The notes under the pieces were generated by a model, which was not told where the DNA came from, searched no databases, and saw nothing but the letters and a program-made list of their open reading frames with translations. A program made the translations under genes and the position numbers. Shown here piece after piece: positions 56,498 to 64,000 of a DNA stretch of 64,000 nucleotides; within the stretch, counting starts at the first letter, position 1; every line of letters begins with the position of its first letter. Origin of the DNA: Hyphomicrobiales bacterium (lineage in GTDB: Bacteria; Pseudomonadota; Alphaproteobacteria; Rhizobiales; Xanthobacteraceae); assembly GCA_017305715.1 (NCBI GenBank), contig JAFKKG010000017.1, positions 67,814 to 131,813 of the forward strand. Reading direction: 5' to 3'.

Positions 56498-59400
56498 ACC
56501 TGGGCCGGCTCTCCGTCAATCAGCCCATCCTGGCGATGGTGCTGTCGATCGTGCTACTGATTGTCGGCGCGATCGCCTATACCACGCTGCCGGTCTCGGA
56601 ATATCCGCAGGTGGTGCCGCCGACGGTGGTGGTCACTACGCAATATCCCGGCGCCACCGCGCAAACCGTTTCCGATACGGTTGCCGCCCCGATCGAGCAG
56701 GAGATCAACGGCGTCGAGGACATGCTGTATCTGTACAGCCAGGCGACCTCGAACGGCCAGTTGACCATCACGGTCACGTTCAAGCTCGGTACGGACTTGG
56801 ACAAGGCCCAGGTGCTGGTGCAAAACCGCGTCGCCATCGCGCAGCCGCGCCTGCCGGAGGAAGTGCAACGCAACGGCGTCGTCACCCGCAAGAACAGCCC
56901 CGACATCCTGATGGTCGTGTTCATGCTGTCGCCGGACGACAGTTTCGACCAGCTTTACATCAGTAACTATGCGCTGCTGCAGGTGCGCGATCAATTGCTC
57001 CGCGTCGACGGCATCGGCGACATCCAGATGTTCGGCGCGCGCGATTACTCGATGCGGCTGTGGCTCGATCCGGACAAGATCGCGACGCTCGGCATGACCG
57101 CAGGCGAAGTGCTGGCGGCGATCCGCGCGCAAAATTTGCAGATTACCGGCGGACAGATCGCCGAACCGCCGATCGCCGACCGCGCGTTCCAGCCCAATCT
57201 CACTTTTACCGGCCGGCTAAAGGATATCAGGCAATTCGAGGACATCGTCGTCAGGGCCGGCGCCGACGGCCGTACGGTGCGGCTGCGCGATGTGGCGCGG
57301 GTCGAACTGGGCGCGCTGGCCTACACCACCAACAGCTTCCTGCTGCGGAAATCGGCCGTGGCGTTGCTGGTGACGCAGCGGCCCGGCTCGAACGCGCTCG
57401 CCACCGCCAAGGGCATTTCCGACACGATGGTGAAGCTGAAGGCCAATTTCCCCAAGGGCCTCGACTATAATATCGGCTACAACCCGACCGAATTCATCGC
57501 GCAATCGGTCAGCGAACTGATCAAGACGATCTACGAGGCGATGTTCCTGGTCGTCATCGTCGTGCTGGTGTTTTTGCAGGGCTGGCGCCCGGCGATCATC
57601 CCCATCATCGCAATCCCGGTGTCGCTGGTCGGCACCTTCGCCGTGATGGCGGCGCTCGGATTCTCGATCAACAACCTCACGCTGTTCGGGCTGGTGCTCG
57701 CGGTCGGCATCGTGGTCGATGACGCGATCGTGGTGGTGGAAAATGTCGAGCGGCATCTTGAGCACGGATTGAGCCGGCGCGACGCGGCGCTGAAGACGAT
57801 GGAGGAGGTCGGCTCGGCGCTGGTCTCGATCGCGCTGGTGCTGTGCGCGGTGTTCGTGCCGACCGCATTCCTCGGCGGCATTTCCGGACAATTCTTCCAG
57901 CAATTCGCCGTCACCATCGCGGTCGCGACCGCGATTTCGTGCTTCTGCTCGCTGACGCTGTCGCCGGCGCTGGCCTCGCTGATCCTGGTGCCGCCCGGCG
58001 AAAAGAAGCCGACGGCGAGCTGGAATTTCATCGGACGCGGCTGGAACGCCTTCACCGGCGTGTTCAACCGCACCTTCGACCGGCTCGCGCACGGCTATGC
58101 CGACGCCGCCAATTTCGTGATCCGGCATTCGGCGGTCATGCTGCTGCTCTATGTGGCGCTGATCGGCAGCGCCGGATGGTTGCTCGCGACGACGCCGCAG
58201 GGGTTCATTCCGGCGCAGGATCGCGGCTACGTCATCGTATCCGTGCAATTGCCCGGCGCGGCGTCGCTGGCGCGCACCACCGAGATCGTCCGCGAGATCG
58301 AAAGGATCGCGCTCGATACGCCCGGGATCATCAAGGTGGCCGCGTTCGCCGGCTTCTCGGGCGCGACCCGAACGCAGGCAGGCAATGCCGCGGCGCTATT
58401 TCCGGTGTTCGCGAATCCGGAAGAACGGATCAAGAAGGGCTTGACCGCGAATTCGATCACCGGCGAGTTGCGCAAGCGCCTGGCCTCCATCGAGGGGGCC
58501 TTCATTATCGTCATCCCGCCGCCCGCGGTGCCCGGCATCGGCACCGGCGGCGGGTTCGCCATGCGAGTCCAGGACCGGCAGGGCCGCGGACCGGAACTGC
58601 TGGCCTCGGCGACTGACGAGCTGGTCGCCGCCGCCCGCAAGGCGCCGGGCCTGACCCAGGTGTTTTCGCCGTTCACCGCCGACACGCCGCAAATCTTCGT
58701 CGATATCGATCGCGTCAAGGCGCAGAAACTCGGCGTGCCGATTGCGGGAGTCAACGAGGCGATCCAGACCTATTTCGGCTCGACCTATGTCAACGACTTC
58801 AACCTGTTCGGCCGCACCTATCACGTCACGGCGCAGGCCGATCTGCCGTTCCGGAAAGAGACGTCTGACCTCGCGCGGCTACGCACGCGCAACGCCGCCG
58901 GCGACATGGTGATGCTCGGCAGCGTCGTCGAGTTCAAGGATATCTCCGGTCCGGACCGCGTCGCGCGTTATAATCTCTACCCGGCGTCGGAGTTGCAGGG
59001 CGAGACGCTGCCCGGCACCAGTTCGGCGACCGCGATCAACACCATGAAGAAGCTGGCGGAGGAAACCTTGCCGAGCGGCTTCTCCTACGACTGGACCGAC
59101 CTGTCCTATCAGCAGGTCACCGGCGGCAATTCGGGACTCTACGTGTTCCCGATCTGCGTGCTGTTCGTGTTCCTGGTGCTGGCGGCGCAATATGGCAGCT
59201 GGAGCCTGCCGTTCGCGGTGATCCTGATCGTGCCGATGTGCCTGCTCGCCGCCACCATCGGCGTGCGCATCATGGGACAGGACGTCAACATCCTGACCCA
59301 GATCGGCTTCGTGGTGCTGGTGGGGCTGGCGGCCAAGAACGCGATCCTGATCGTGGAGTTCGCGCGCGACATCGAGAACGAGGGCCGCGACCGGCTGGAG

Positions 59401-59649
59401 GCCGTGATCGAAGCCTGCCGTTTAAGATTGCGGCCGATCCTGATGACGTCGTTCGCCTTCATCCTCGGCGTGCTGCCGCTGGTGGAGTCGAGCGGTTCCG
59501 GATCGGAAATGCGCCAGGCGGTCGGGGTCGCCGTGTTCTTCGGCATGATCGGCGTCACGCTGTTCGGCCTGATCTTCACGCCGATCTTCTACATGATCGT
59601 GCGCGGGCTTGCCGATCCGAAGAAGCCGAAGGATGCGGCCGCGGCCTGA
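56494..59649 (+). CDS. RND efflux permease (HAE1 family)
   Basis: A 1051-residue proton-driven exporter of the AcrB/MexB/MexF type, with twelve membrane helices and two large periplasmic loops. The proton-relay residues are present: Asp409-Asp410 in GIVVDDAIVVVENVER and Lys948 in GLAAKNAILIVEFA. The length is standard. It is coupled to the adaptor gene by an ATGA overlap. No outer-membrane factor gene is in the window, so the pump must borrow a TolC/OprM-type channel from elsewhere. Substrates are unknown; plant flavonoids or antibiotics are common for such pumps in rhizobia. Confidence 0.94.
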   Translation: MNLGRLSVNQPILAMVLSIVLLIVGAIAYTTLPVSEYPQVVPPTVVVTTQYPGATAQTVSDTVAAPIEQEINGVEDMLYLYSQATSNGQLTITVTFKLGTDLDKAQVLVQNRVAIAQPRLPEEVQRNGVVTRKNSPDILMVVFMLSPDDSFDQLYISNYALLQVRDQLLRVDGIGDIQMFGARDYSMRLWLDPDKIATLGMTAGEVLAAIRAQNLQITGGQIAEPPIADRAFQPNLTFTGRLKDIRQFEDIVVRAGADGRTVRLRDVARVELGALAYTTNSFLLRKSAVALLVTQRPGSNALATAKGISDTMVKLKANFPKGLDYNIGYNPTEFIAQSVSELIKTIYEAMFLVVIVVLVFLQGWRPAIIPIIAIPVSLVGTFAVMAALGFSINNLTLFGLVLAVGIVVDDAIVVVENVERHLEHGLSRRDAALKTMEEVGSALVSIALVLCAVFVPTAFLGGISGQFFQQFAVTIAVATAISCFCSLTLSPALASLILVPPGEKKPTASWNFIGRGWNAFTGVFNRTFDRLAHGYADAANFVIRHSAVMLLLYVALIGSAGWLLATTPQGFIPAQDRGYVIVSVQLPGAASLARTTEIVREIERIALDTPGIIKVAAFAGFSGATRTQAGNAAALFPVFANPEERIKKGLTANSITGELRKRLASIEGAFIIVIPPPAVPGIGTGGGFAMRVQDRQGRGPELLASATDELVAAARKAPGLTQVFSPFTADTPQIFVDIDRVKAQKLGVPIAGVNEAIQTYFGSTYVNDFNLFGRTYHVTAQADLPFRKETSDLARLRTRNAAGDMVMLGSVVEFKDISGPDRVARYNLYPASELQGETLPGTSSATAINTMKKLAEETLPSGFSYDWTDLSYQQVTGGNSGLYVFPICVLFVFLVLAAQYGSWSLPFAVILIVPMCLLAATIGVRIMGQDVNILTQIGFVVLVGLAAKNAILIVEFARDIENEGRDRLEAVIEACRLRLRPILMTSFAFILGVLPLVESSGSGSEMRQAVGVAVFFGMIGVTLFGLIFTPIFYMIVRGLADPKKPKDAAAA

Positions 59650-59680
59650 TTGCGTGGCGTGATTGGCATGGACCCTATCC

Positions 59681-59843
59681 CCGTCATCCCCGGACGAACG
59701 CACTTGCGTTCGCTCGGGAGGTGCGAGCCCATTTGGGCCAGCCTCGAAGGATGAATCGGCGACAGACGGGCCGTCGCCCTTCGAGGCGCGCAAGAGCGCG
59801 AACCACCAGCGATAACGGCGAAGCCGCTACGCGGGGGTGACGG
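59681..59843. repeat. Palindromic intergenic element, family D
   Basis: Terminal CCGTCATCCCCGG pairs approximately with GCGGGGGTGACGG. Inside are perfect arms GCCTCGAAGG (59741-59750) and CCTTCGAGGC (59778-59787) enclosing a smaller GGCGAC/GTCGCC hairpin. The 297-base gap between the RND permease and the next gene holds this element and, in its last 100 bases, an AT-rich stretch likely to contain the promoter of the binding-protein gene. Confidence 0.7.
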
Positions 59844-59946
59844 ATGATCGATACTATTAGCTGACTTGAAATAGATGGGCAGAAGCAGGGTTATAAAATA
59901 GTGTCGGGCGGAATTATCCTGAACAGAAACCGCTGGGAGCAAGAAC

Positions 59947-61140
59947 ATGAAATCGGGATTGTTGGCGGCTGCCGCGTTGAGCGGTCTTTTGATGGCCGGA
60001 TCAGCGGCGGCGCAGGGCGTCAAGATCGGCATTCTGAACGATCAGTCCGGGGTCTATGCCGATTACGGCGGCAAATGGTCGTTCGAGGCTGCCAAGATGG
60101 CGGTCGAGGATTTCGGCGGCGAGGTGCTCGGCCACAAGGTCGAAGTGATTTCCGCCGACCACCAGAACAAGCCCGATCTCGCCAGTGCGATTGCGCGCCG
60201 CTGGTACGAGGTCGAGAACGTCGACATGATCACGGAGCTGACGACCTCCTCGGTCGCGCTCGCGATCCATGAACTGTCGAAGCAGATGAAGAAGATCGAC
60301 ATCGTGGTGGGCGCGGCCACCTCGCGCCTGACCGGCGATGCCTGCCAGCCCTACGGCTTCCACTGGGCCTATGACACCCATGCGCTGGCGGTCGGCACCG
60401 GCGGCGCGCTGGTGAAAGCCGGTGGGGACACCTGGTTTTTCCTCACCGCCGATTACGCGTTCGGTTATGCGCTGGAAAAGGACACCAGCGAGATCGTCGC
60501 GGCCAATGGCGGCAAGGTGCTCGGCTCGGTCCGCGTCCCCCTCAACTCGTCGGACTTTTCGTCGTTCCTGCTGCAGGCGCAGAGCTCGAAAGCCAAGATC
60601 ATCGGGCTCGCCAATGCCGGTCTCGATACCACCAACTCGATCAAGCAGGCGGCCGAATTCGGCATCGTCAAGGGTGGCCAGAAGCTCGCCGGCCTGCTGC
60701 TGACCCTGGCCGAAGTCCATGGCCTCGGATTGGAAGCAGCCCAGGGCCTGGTGCTGACGGAGGGCTATTACTGGGATCGCGACGACAGGAGCCGCGCCCT
60801 TGCCGAGCGCTTCTTCAAGCGCACCGGGCGGATGCCGAACATGATCCAGGCCGGCACTTATTCCGCGACGCTGCAATATCTCAAAGCGGTGAAGGCCGCC
60901 GGCACCAAGGACACCGAGTCGGTGGCCAAAAAGCTGAAAGAGCTTCCGGTCGACGATGATTTCGCCCAGGGCGGCAAGGTGCTGGAGAACGGCCGCATGG
61001 TGCACGACCTCTATCTGCTCGAGGTCAAGAAGCCGTCGGAATCCAAGAAGCCGTGGGACTATTACAAACAGCTCGCCGTCGTGCCCGGCGACAAGGCGTT
61101 CCCGTCGGCCAAGGATTCAGGCTGCCCGCTGACGAAGTGA
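59947..61140 (+). CDS. ABC transporter substrate-binding protein (branched-chain amino acid type)
   Basis: A 397-residue periplasmic protein with signal peptide MKSGLLAAAALSGLLMAGSA and a type I periplasmic-binding fold starting GVKIGILNDQSGVYADYGG. It belongs to a different branch from the pair encoded at 27940 and 35622, with ISADHQNKPDLASAIARRWY. This branch includes aromatic-acid-binding proteins of Rhodopseudomonas, so a carboxylate ligand is plausible. GGGAG precedes the ATG. No permease or ATPase is adjacent. It converges on the MAPEG gene across an inverted-repeat element. Confidence 0.9.
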   Translation: MKSGLLAAAALSGLLMAGSAAAQGVKIGILNDQSGVYADYGGKWSFEAAKMAVEDFGGEVLGHKVEVISADHQNKPDLASAIARRWYEVENVDMITELTTSSVALAIHELSKQMKKIDIVVGAATSRLTGDACQPYGFHWAYDTHALAVGTGGALVKAGGDTWFFLTADYAFGYALEKDTSEIVAANGGKVLGSVRVPLNSSDFSSFLLQAQSSKAKIIGLANAGLDTTNSIKQAAEFGIVKGGQKLAGLLLTLAEVHGLGLEAAQGLVLTEGYYWDRDDRSRALAERFFKRTGRMPNMIQAGTYSATLQYLKAVKAAGTKDTESVAKKLKELPVDDDFAQGGKVLENGRMVHDLYLLEVKKPSESKKPWDYYKQLAVVPGDKAFPSAKDSGCPLTK

Positions 61141-61153
61141 GTGGCTCATCTTG

Positions 61154-61285
61154 CCTCGCCCCGCTCGCGGGGAGAGGTCGGATTGCAAAAGCAATCCGGG
61201 TGAGGGGGACAGGTCCAACGATCGGCACCCGTTTCGCGGGGGCGCCCCTCACCGCAACCCTCTCCCCGCGAAGAGTGGGGCGAGG
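61154..61285. repeat. Palindromic intergenic element, family E
   Basis: The left arm starts CCTCGCCCCGCTCGCGGGGA (61154-61173) and the right arm ends GAGTGGGGCGAGG (61273-61285). The arms are near-complementary, and GGATTGCAAAAGCAATCC forms an inner hairpin. The element lies between the convergent binding-protein and MAPEG genes and extends into the aberrant 3' end of the MAPEG frame. It could serve as a bidirectional terminator. Confidence 0.7.
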
Positions 61286-61686
61286 GAGATCAATTCACCC
61301 ATGCACCAGCCGCCACACGATCGCGCCCAGCGCCCCCACCAGAGCACGATCGCCGCGAACGCCTGAACCGCGAAACCGCGGCCGCGCTTGGCGACGGCCT
61401 GCGAATAGCCAATGACATAGAGGATGCGGCCGAGGATCCAGATCGCGCCAAGCCCTGCCGCGATCCCGTCGCTGATGTAGACCGCGAACAGCCACAATGA
61501 CGGCAGGAAGATCGGCATCCATTCCAGCGTGTTCATCTGCACGCGAAACACGCGTTCGAAATCGGGATTGCCGGAAATCGCCGGCAGTTTGACGCCGAAT
61601 TTGGCGCGCGCCCGTGAGACGAGGATCGAAGTGGTGAAATAGAACGCGATGGCGAGGCAGGTGACGAGGGCGGTGAAGTGGTACAT
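61249..61686 (-). CDS. MAPEG family membrane protein, 3' end apparently frameshifted
   Basis: The ATG at 61686 starts a MAPEG-type protein (membrane-associated eicosanoid/glutathione metabolism fold). It has the family landmark SGNPDFERVFRVQMNTLEW and four hydrophobic helices. As sequenced, the frame leaves the family pattern at VLWWGRWARSCGGW and runs through the neighbouring repeat to a stop at 61249 (145 residues). If the run of five C at 61333-61337 had one more base, the end would read GALGAIVWRLVHG and stop at 61295. That gives 130 residues, the usual length. Either a sequencing error or a true disruption is present. The last helix would be altered in the literal reading. Confidence 0.8.
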   Translation of the reverse strand: MYHFTALVTCLAIAFYFTTSILVSRARAKFGVKLPAISGNPDFERVFRVQMNTLEWMPIFLPSLWLFAVYISDGIAAGLGAIWILGRILYVIGYSQAVAKRGRGFAVQAFAAIVLWWGRWARSCGGWCMGELISLAPLFAGRGLR

Positions 61687-61709
61687 TGCGAGCGATCCTC
61701 CCTTGATCT

Positions 61710-61805
61710 GGTCGTTCGTTCTGGCCGGGCTTGTCCCGGCCATCCACGTCTTTTCGCCCAAAGGAAGCAAAGCCGTGGATGCACGGCACAAGGCGGGTAT
61801 GACGG
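61710..61805. repeat. Palindromic intergenic element, family F
   Basis: GCCGGGCTTGTCCCGGCCAT with CATCCACGTC on the left, and GCCGTGGATGCACGGC with AAGGCGGGTATGACGG on the right, give a large imperfect inverted repeat upstream of the MAPEG gene. It holds no gene. Because it lies directly upstream of the MAPEG start on the transcribed strand, the promoter of that gene must lie in or next to it. Confidence 0.55.
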
Positions 61806-61812
61806 CGCTAAT

Positions 61813-62898
61813 TCAATACCCCGTCATCTCCAGATACCCTAATCCGCTGTGACTGCCGCCAAAGCTGATCGGGCCTTCCCAATAGGGGAAACTGGTTCCC
61901 ATCCAGCTCCTCGCATTGAGCGGCGTGCACTCGATCGTCATGGCCAGTTTTGGAATCGCGATGCGCCAGCTCGTCGGGATCTTGTGGTTCGCGATCTCGG
62001 TGGTGGCCAGCGGCATGAAGCTGATATCGGCCGACGCGAGCTGTTCGGTGCTGCCGTCGCGCTTGACCCACTTGCCCGAGCCATAATGGTTGCCGTCGGC
62101 TTGCCGCATCCGGTACAGCATCAGCTTTTCGCCGGTCTTGAAATGCAGCGACAGCCAGTCCCATCCGCTCTGGTCGGATGCCAGCGGCTGGCTGCTCCAT
62201 TCACGGTCGAGCCAGGCCTGCCCGGTGACGTCGACGGTCTTGTCGTCGATGGCGAGGCTGCCTTTCGCCTGATAATGCGGCTGGCTGTAATAATAGGACG
62301 CCTGCTCGCGCAGCGATTTGCGGCTGTAGCCGGCCTCGCCCTGCAACACCAGCGGCTGGTCGGCGTCGAGCCGTAGCGCGTAGCTGAAATCGGCTCCCGA
62401 CGCCTTCAGTTCGAGTGGCGCCATGTTCGCCGCGTTGATCGGGTCCAATGCGCGCATTTCCCAGGAATCGATCCAGGCGCAAAATGGATTGGCGTCGGCG
62501 CCCGCCTGTCCGACGCCGCCACGCGCAAAGGTCTCGGTGGTGCGATGGGTGTCGGCGCGCGTCACCGCGGCGTGGCCCATCCAGAGCTGCTGGTTGGCCC
62601 AGCCCTCCTGCTGCGCGCCCGGCTTTGTCGCTTGCCGGAACAGCGTCCACTGCGCGCCGTATGGCGTGCCGTCGGCATCGGTGAGATTGGCGGTGACGTA
62701 CCACCACTCGATGCGGAATTCCGGATGCGGGCCGTGATCGGCCGGGAACGAAAATGTCTTGCCGGGAACGACGGATGCATAGCCATTAGCGCTCTCGCCC
62801 AAGCCCGCAAAACCCTGGCCCAATGCCTTGCCGCCGAGCGAGGCGAGAAGTATGCCGCTTGCAAAACTGCGGCGGGTGATCAGTCCACTACCGCTCAT
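61813..62898 (-). CDS. AttH-like (carotenoid 1,2-hydratase-related) lipocalin-fold protein
   Basis: The 361-residue protein starts at the ATG at 62898 with a twin-arginine-like signal (LITRRSFASGILLASLGGKA) and is then all-beta. It has the AttH family landmarks HPEFRIEWWYVTANL, GHAAVT, WLDREWSSQPL and GWDWLSLHF. The family includes the hydroxyneurosporene synthase CrtC and Agrobacterium AttH; this form is associated with FtsX-type ABC transporters rather than carotenoid genes. Its start overlaps the 3' end of the permease gene by 11 bases, so the two are co-transcribed. An envelope role, perhaps in lipid or polyketide handling, is inferred. Confidence 0.85.
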   Translation of the reverse strand: MSGSGLITRRSFASGILLASLGGKALGQGFAGLGESANGYASVVPGKTFSFPADHGPHPEFRIEWWYVTANLTDADGTPYGAQWTLFRQATKPGAQQEGWANQQLWMGHAAVTRADTHRTTETFARGGVGQAGADANPFCAWIDSWEMRALDPINAANMAPLELKASGADFSYALRLDADQPLVLQGEAGYSRKSLREQASYYYSQPHYQAKGSLAIDDKTVDVTGQAWLDREWSSQPLASDQSGWDWLSLHFKTGEKLMLYRMRQADGNHYGSGKWVKRDGSTEQLASADISFMPLATTEIANHKIPTSWRIAIPKLAMTIECTPLNARSWMGTSFPYWEGPISFGGSHSGLGYLEMTGY

Positions 62899-64000
62899 TG
62901 GCAAAAATCCTGATCAAGCTGGCCGGCTGCATCCGCGCCAGTCGCAGCACCGGGAGTGTCGCCGCGCAAAACGCCGCGGCCATCGCGATGCCGACCAGCC
63001 ACAATAATTGCGACGGGAAGACGTGGAACGGCAGCCGCCAGCCGAACGCTTTCACATTGACGATCGCGAGCAGGCACCACGCCACCAGGAGGCCGAGCGG
63101 CAGCGCGAACAGCGCCGTGATCAGCGCGACCGACATGGTCTTCAAGAGTTCGATCGCGGCCAGCCTGCGCCGGGTGATGCCGATCGCCCATAGCGGCGCC
63201 AGCTGCGGCAGGCGCGAATTGCTCAGCGTCAGCAGGCTGGTGAGCAGCGCGATGCCGGCGACGCCGAGCGTGAAGGCGTTCAGCGCCGCGGTGACCGAGA
63301 AGGTGCGGTTGAAGATGCGTTTTGATTCGGCCTTCATCGTCGCCTGATCGGCGATGCTGCGGTCGTCGAGGCTGAATTTCTGCTGCAAAGCTGCGATCAA
63401 CGCTGGAATCTGTCCGGGTGCGACACGCAGCCCCAGCCGCGTCAGCGGAATTTCCGGAAAGCGCCGCGTCAGCGCGGCGTAGTTGACGGCGATCTGGCTT
63501 TTGGGATTGCCGTAATCGGCATAGATGCCGACGATGTCCAGCGGCCAGTTGCCGCCCGATGCCGGAACCTCGATGCGATCGCCGACCGACAATTTCAGCC
63601 GCCGTGCCAATTGTTCGCTGACGAGGCAGGCGGTGCCGGGGCGAAGTTTTTTCCAGGCCTCGGGCGCCGACTCCAACAGCGGCCAGCTATCGCGATAGAT
63701 GGTGTGATCGGGCAGGCCCAGCACCTCCAGCGGTGTGCCGGCCAATTGCGTGTCGGCGCGGCCGCCGGGCAGGATCGCTTCGACCTCCGGGCGTTCGCGC
63801 AGCCACGCCCTGATCTCGGTGGCCTGCGCATTGCTCGATGCGTTGATATAGACATCGGCCGCCAGCCGTCCGTCGAGCCAGACCAGGAAGGTGCGGTTGA
63901 AACTGCCGACCATGGTGCCGACGCCGACATTGACCGCGAGCGCCAGCAACAGCGCCATCAGCGCCAGCGACAGGCCCGAGAGCTGCTGGCGGCTGTCGGC
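62888..64000 (-). CDS. FtsX-type ABC transporter permease (5' end outside window)
   Basis: The frame is open to the end of the window (ADSRQQLSGLSLALM precedes the ATG at 63958), so the gene continues beyond. The visible C-terminal part has one hydrophobic segment at its start, a soluble MacB-like periplasmic region, then three helices of an FtsX domain ending PVLRLARMQPASLIRIFANE. Such permeases, about 800 residues with two FtsX units, work with an ABC ATPase in transferring molecules in the envelope. The ATPase gene is expected just upstream, outside the window. The AttH-like protein follows it in the same operon. Confidence 0.85.
   Translation of the reverse strand, partial: ADSRQQLSGLSLALMALLLALAVNVGVGTMVGSFNRTFLVWLDGRLAADVYINASSNAQATEIRAWLRERPEVEAILPGGRADTQLAGTPLEVLGLPDHTIYRDSWPLLESAPEAWKKLRPGTACLVSEQLARRLKLSVGDRIEVPASGGNWPLDIVGIYADYGNPKSQIAVNYAALTRRFPEIPLTRLGLRVAPGQIPALIAALQQKFSLDDRSIADQATMKAESKRIFNRTFSVTAALNAFTLGVAGIALLTSLLTLSNSRLPQLAPLWAIGITRRRLAAIELLKTMSVALITALFALPLGLLVAWCLLAIVNVKAFGWRLPFHVFPSQLLWLVGIAMAAAFCAATLPVLRLARMQPASLIRIFANER

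Overview
The window is high-GC DNA whose gene content fits a Bradyrhizobium/Rhodopseudomonas-type alphaproteobacterium (Nitrobacteraceae). The points in favour are an ACC deaminase gene (acdS) with a divergent Lrp-type regulator, many branched-chain-amino-acid-type periplasmic binding proteins next to acyl-CoA enzymes, a PEP-CTERM-like protein, and several families of short palindromic elements between genes. The species call is an inference from content; no rRNA or tRNA gene was seen. All genes look chromosomal, and no transposase, integrase, phage gene or CRISPR array was found.

Layout. 0-8.4 kb: the 3' part of an HTTM-DCC membrane protein, a beta-lactamase-fold serine hydrolase, two MFS transporters, an MBL-fold hydrolase, an orphan TctC binding protein and an exported HtrA-like protease with an unrecognised N-terminal domain. 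8.5-13 kb: a PEP-CTERM-like exported protein, acdR/acdS and recQ. 13.1-17 kb: a tightly overlapped three-gene phosphorelay (hybrid histidine kinase, Hpt protein, REC-EAL protein) that should feed into cyclic-di-GMP turnover. 17-23.3 kb: a MoxR ATPase/CoxE-like VWA pair, a HAD phosphatase, a secreted trypsin-like protease and an ADP-forming acyl-CoA synthetase. 23.5-27.8 kb: a Gram-negative (class GN) sortase with its dedicated VIT/VWA substrate carrying an LPKTA sorting tail, a divergent HTH protein and a cold-shock protein. 27.9-36.8 kb: two paralogous binding proteins, a CoA ligase, an NDH-2-like flavoprotein, a ThDP enzyme and a methyltransferase. 37-55.1 kb: a catabolic block with two acyl-CoA dehydrogenases, two GSTs, an AraC regulator, a beta-keto acid cleavage enzyme, a two-subunit acyl-CoA carboxylase, a complete Dpp/Opp-type ABC importer, a second CoA ligase and an iron-type alcohol dehydrogenase. 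55.3-64 kb: an RND efflux pair without an outer-membrane partner, another binding protein, a MAPEG protein with an apparent frameshift, and an AttH-like lipocalin-fold protein followed by an FtsX-type permease cut by the window end.

How it works together. The dominant theme is uptake and CoA-dependent breakdown of organic acids: binding proteins, ATP-dependent CoA ligation, dehydrogenation, carboxylation and beta-keto cleavage lie side by side, but the substrate cannot be read from the sequence. A second theme is cell-surface and envelope biology: two unrelated protein-sorting signals (PEP-CTERM-like and sortase), two exported serine proteases, an RND pump and an envelope ABC system. acdS suggests plant association.

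Non-coding structure is unusually visible. Two copies of one inverted-repeat element both sit between convergent genes, at least five other palindromic elements sit in gaps between genes, and a 750-base gene-free stretch (30852-31601) looks like a long dispersed repeat. Long open frames antisense to real genes are common and were treated as high-GC shadows.
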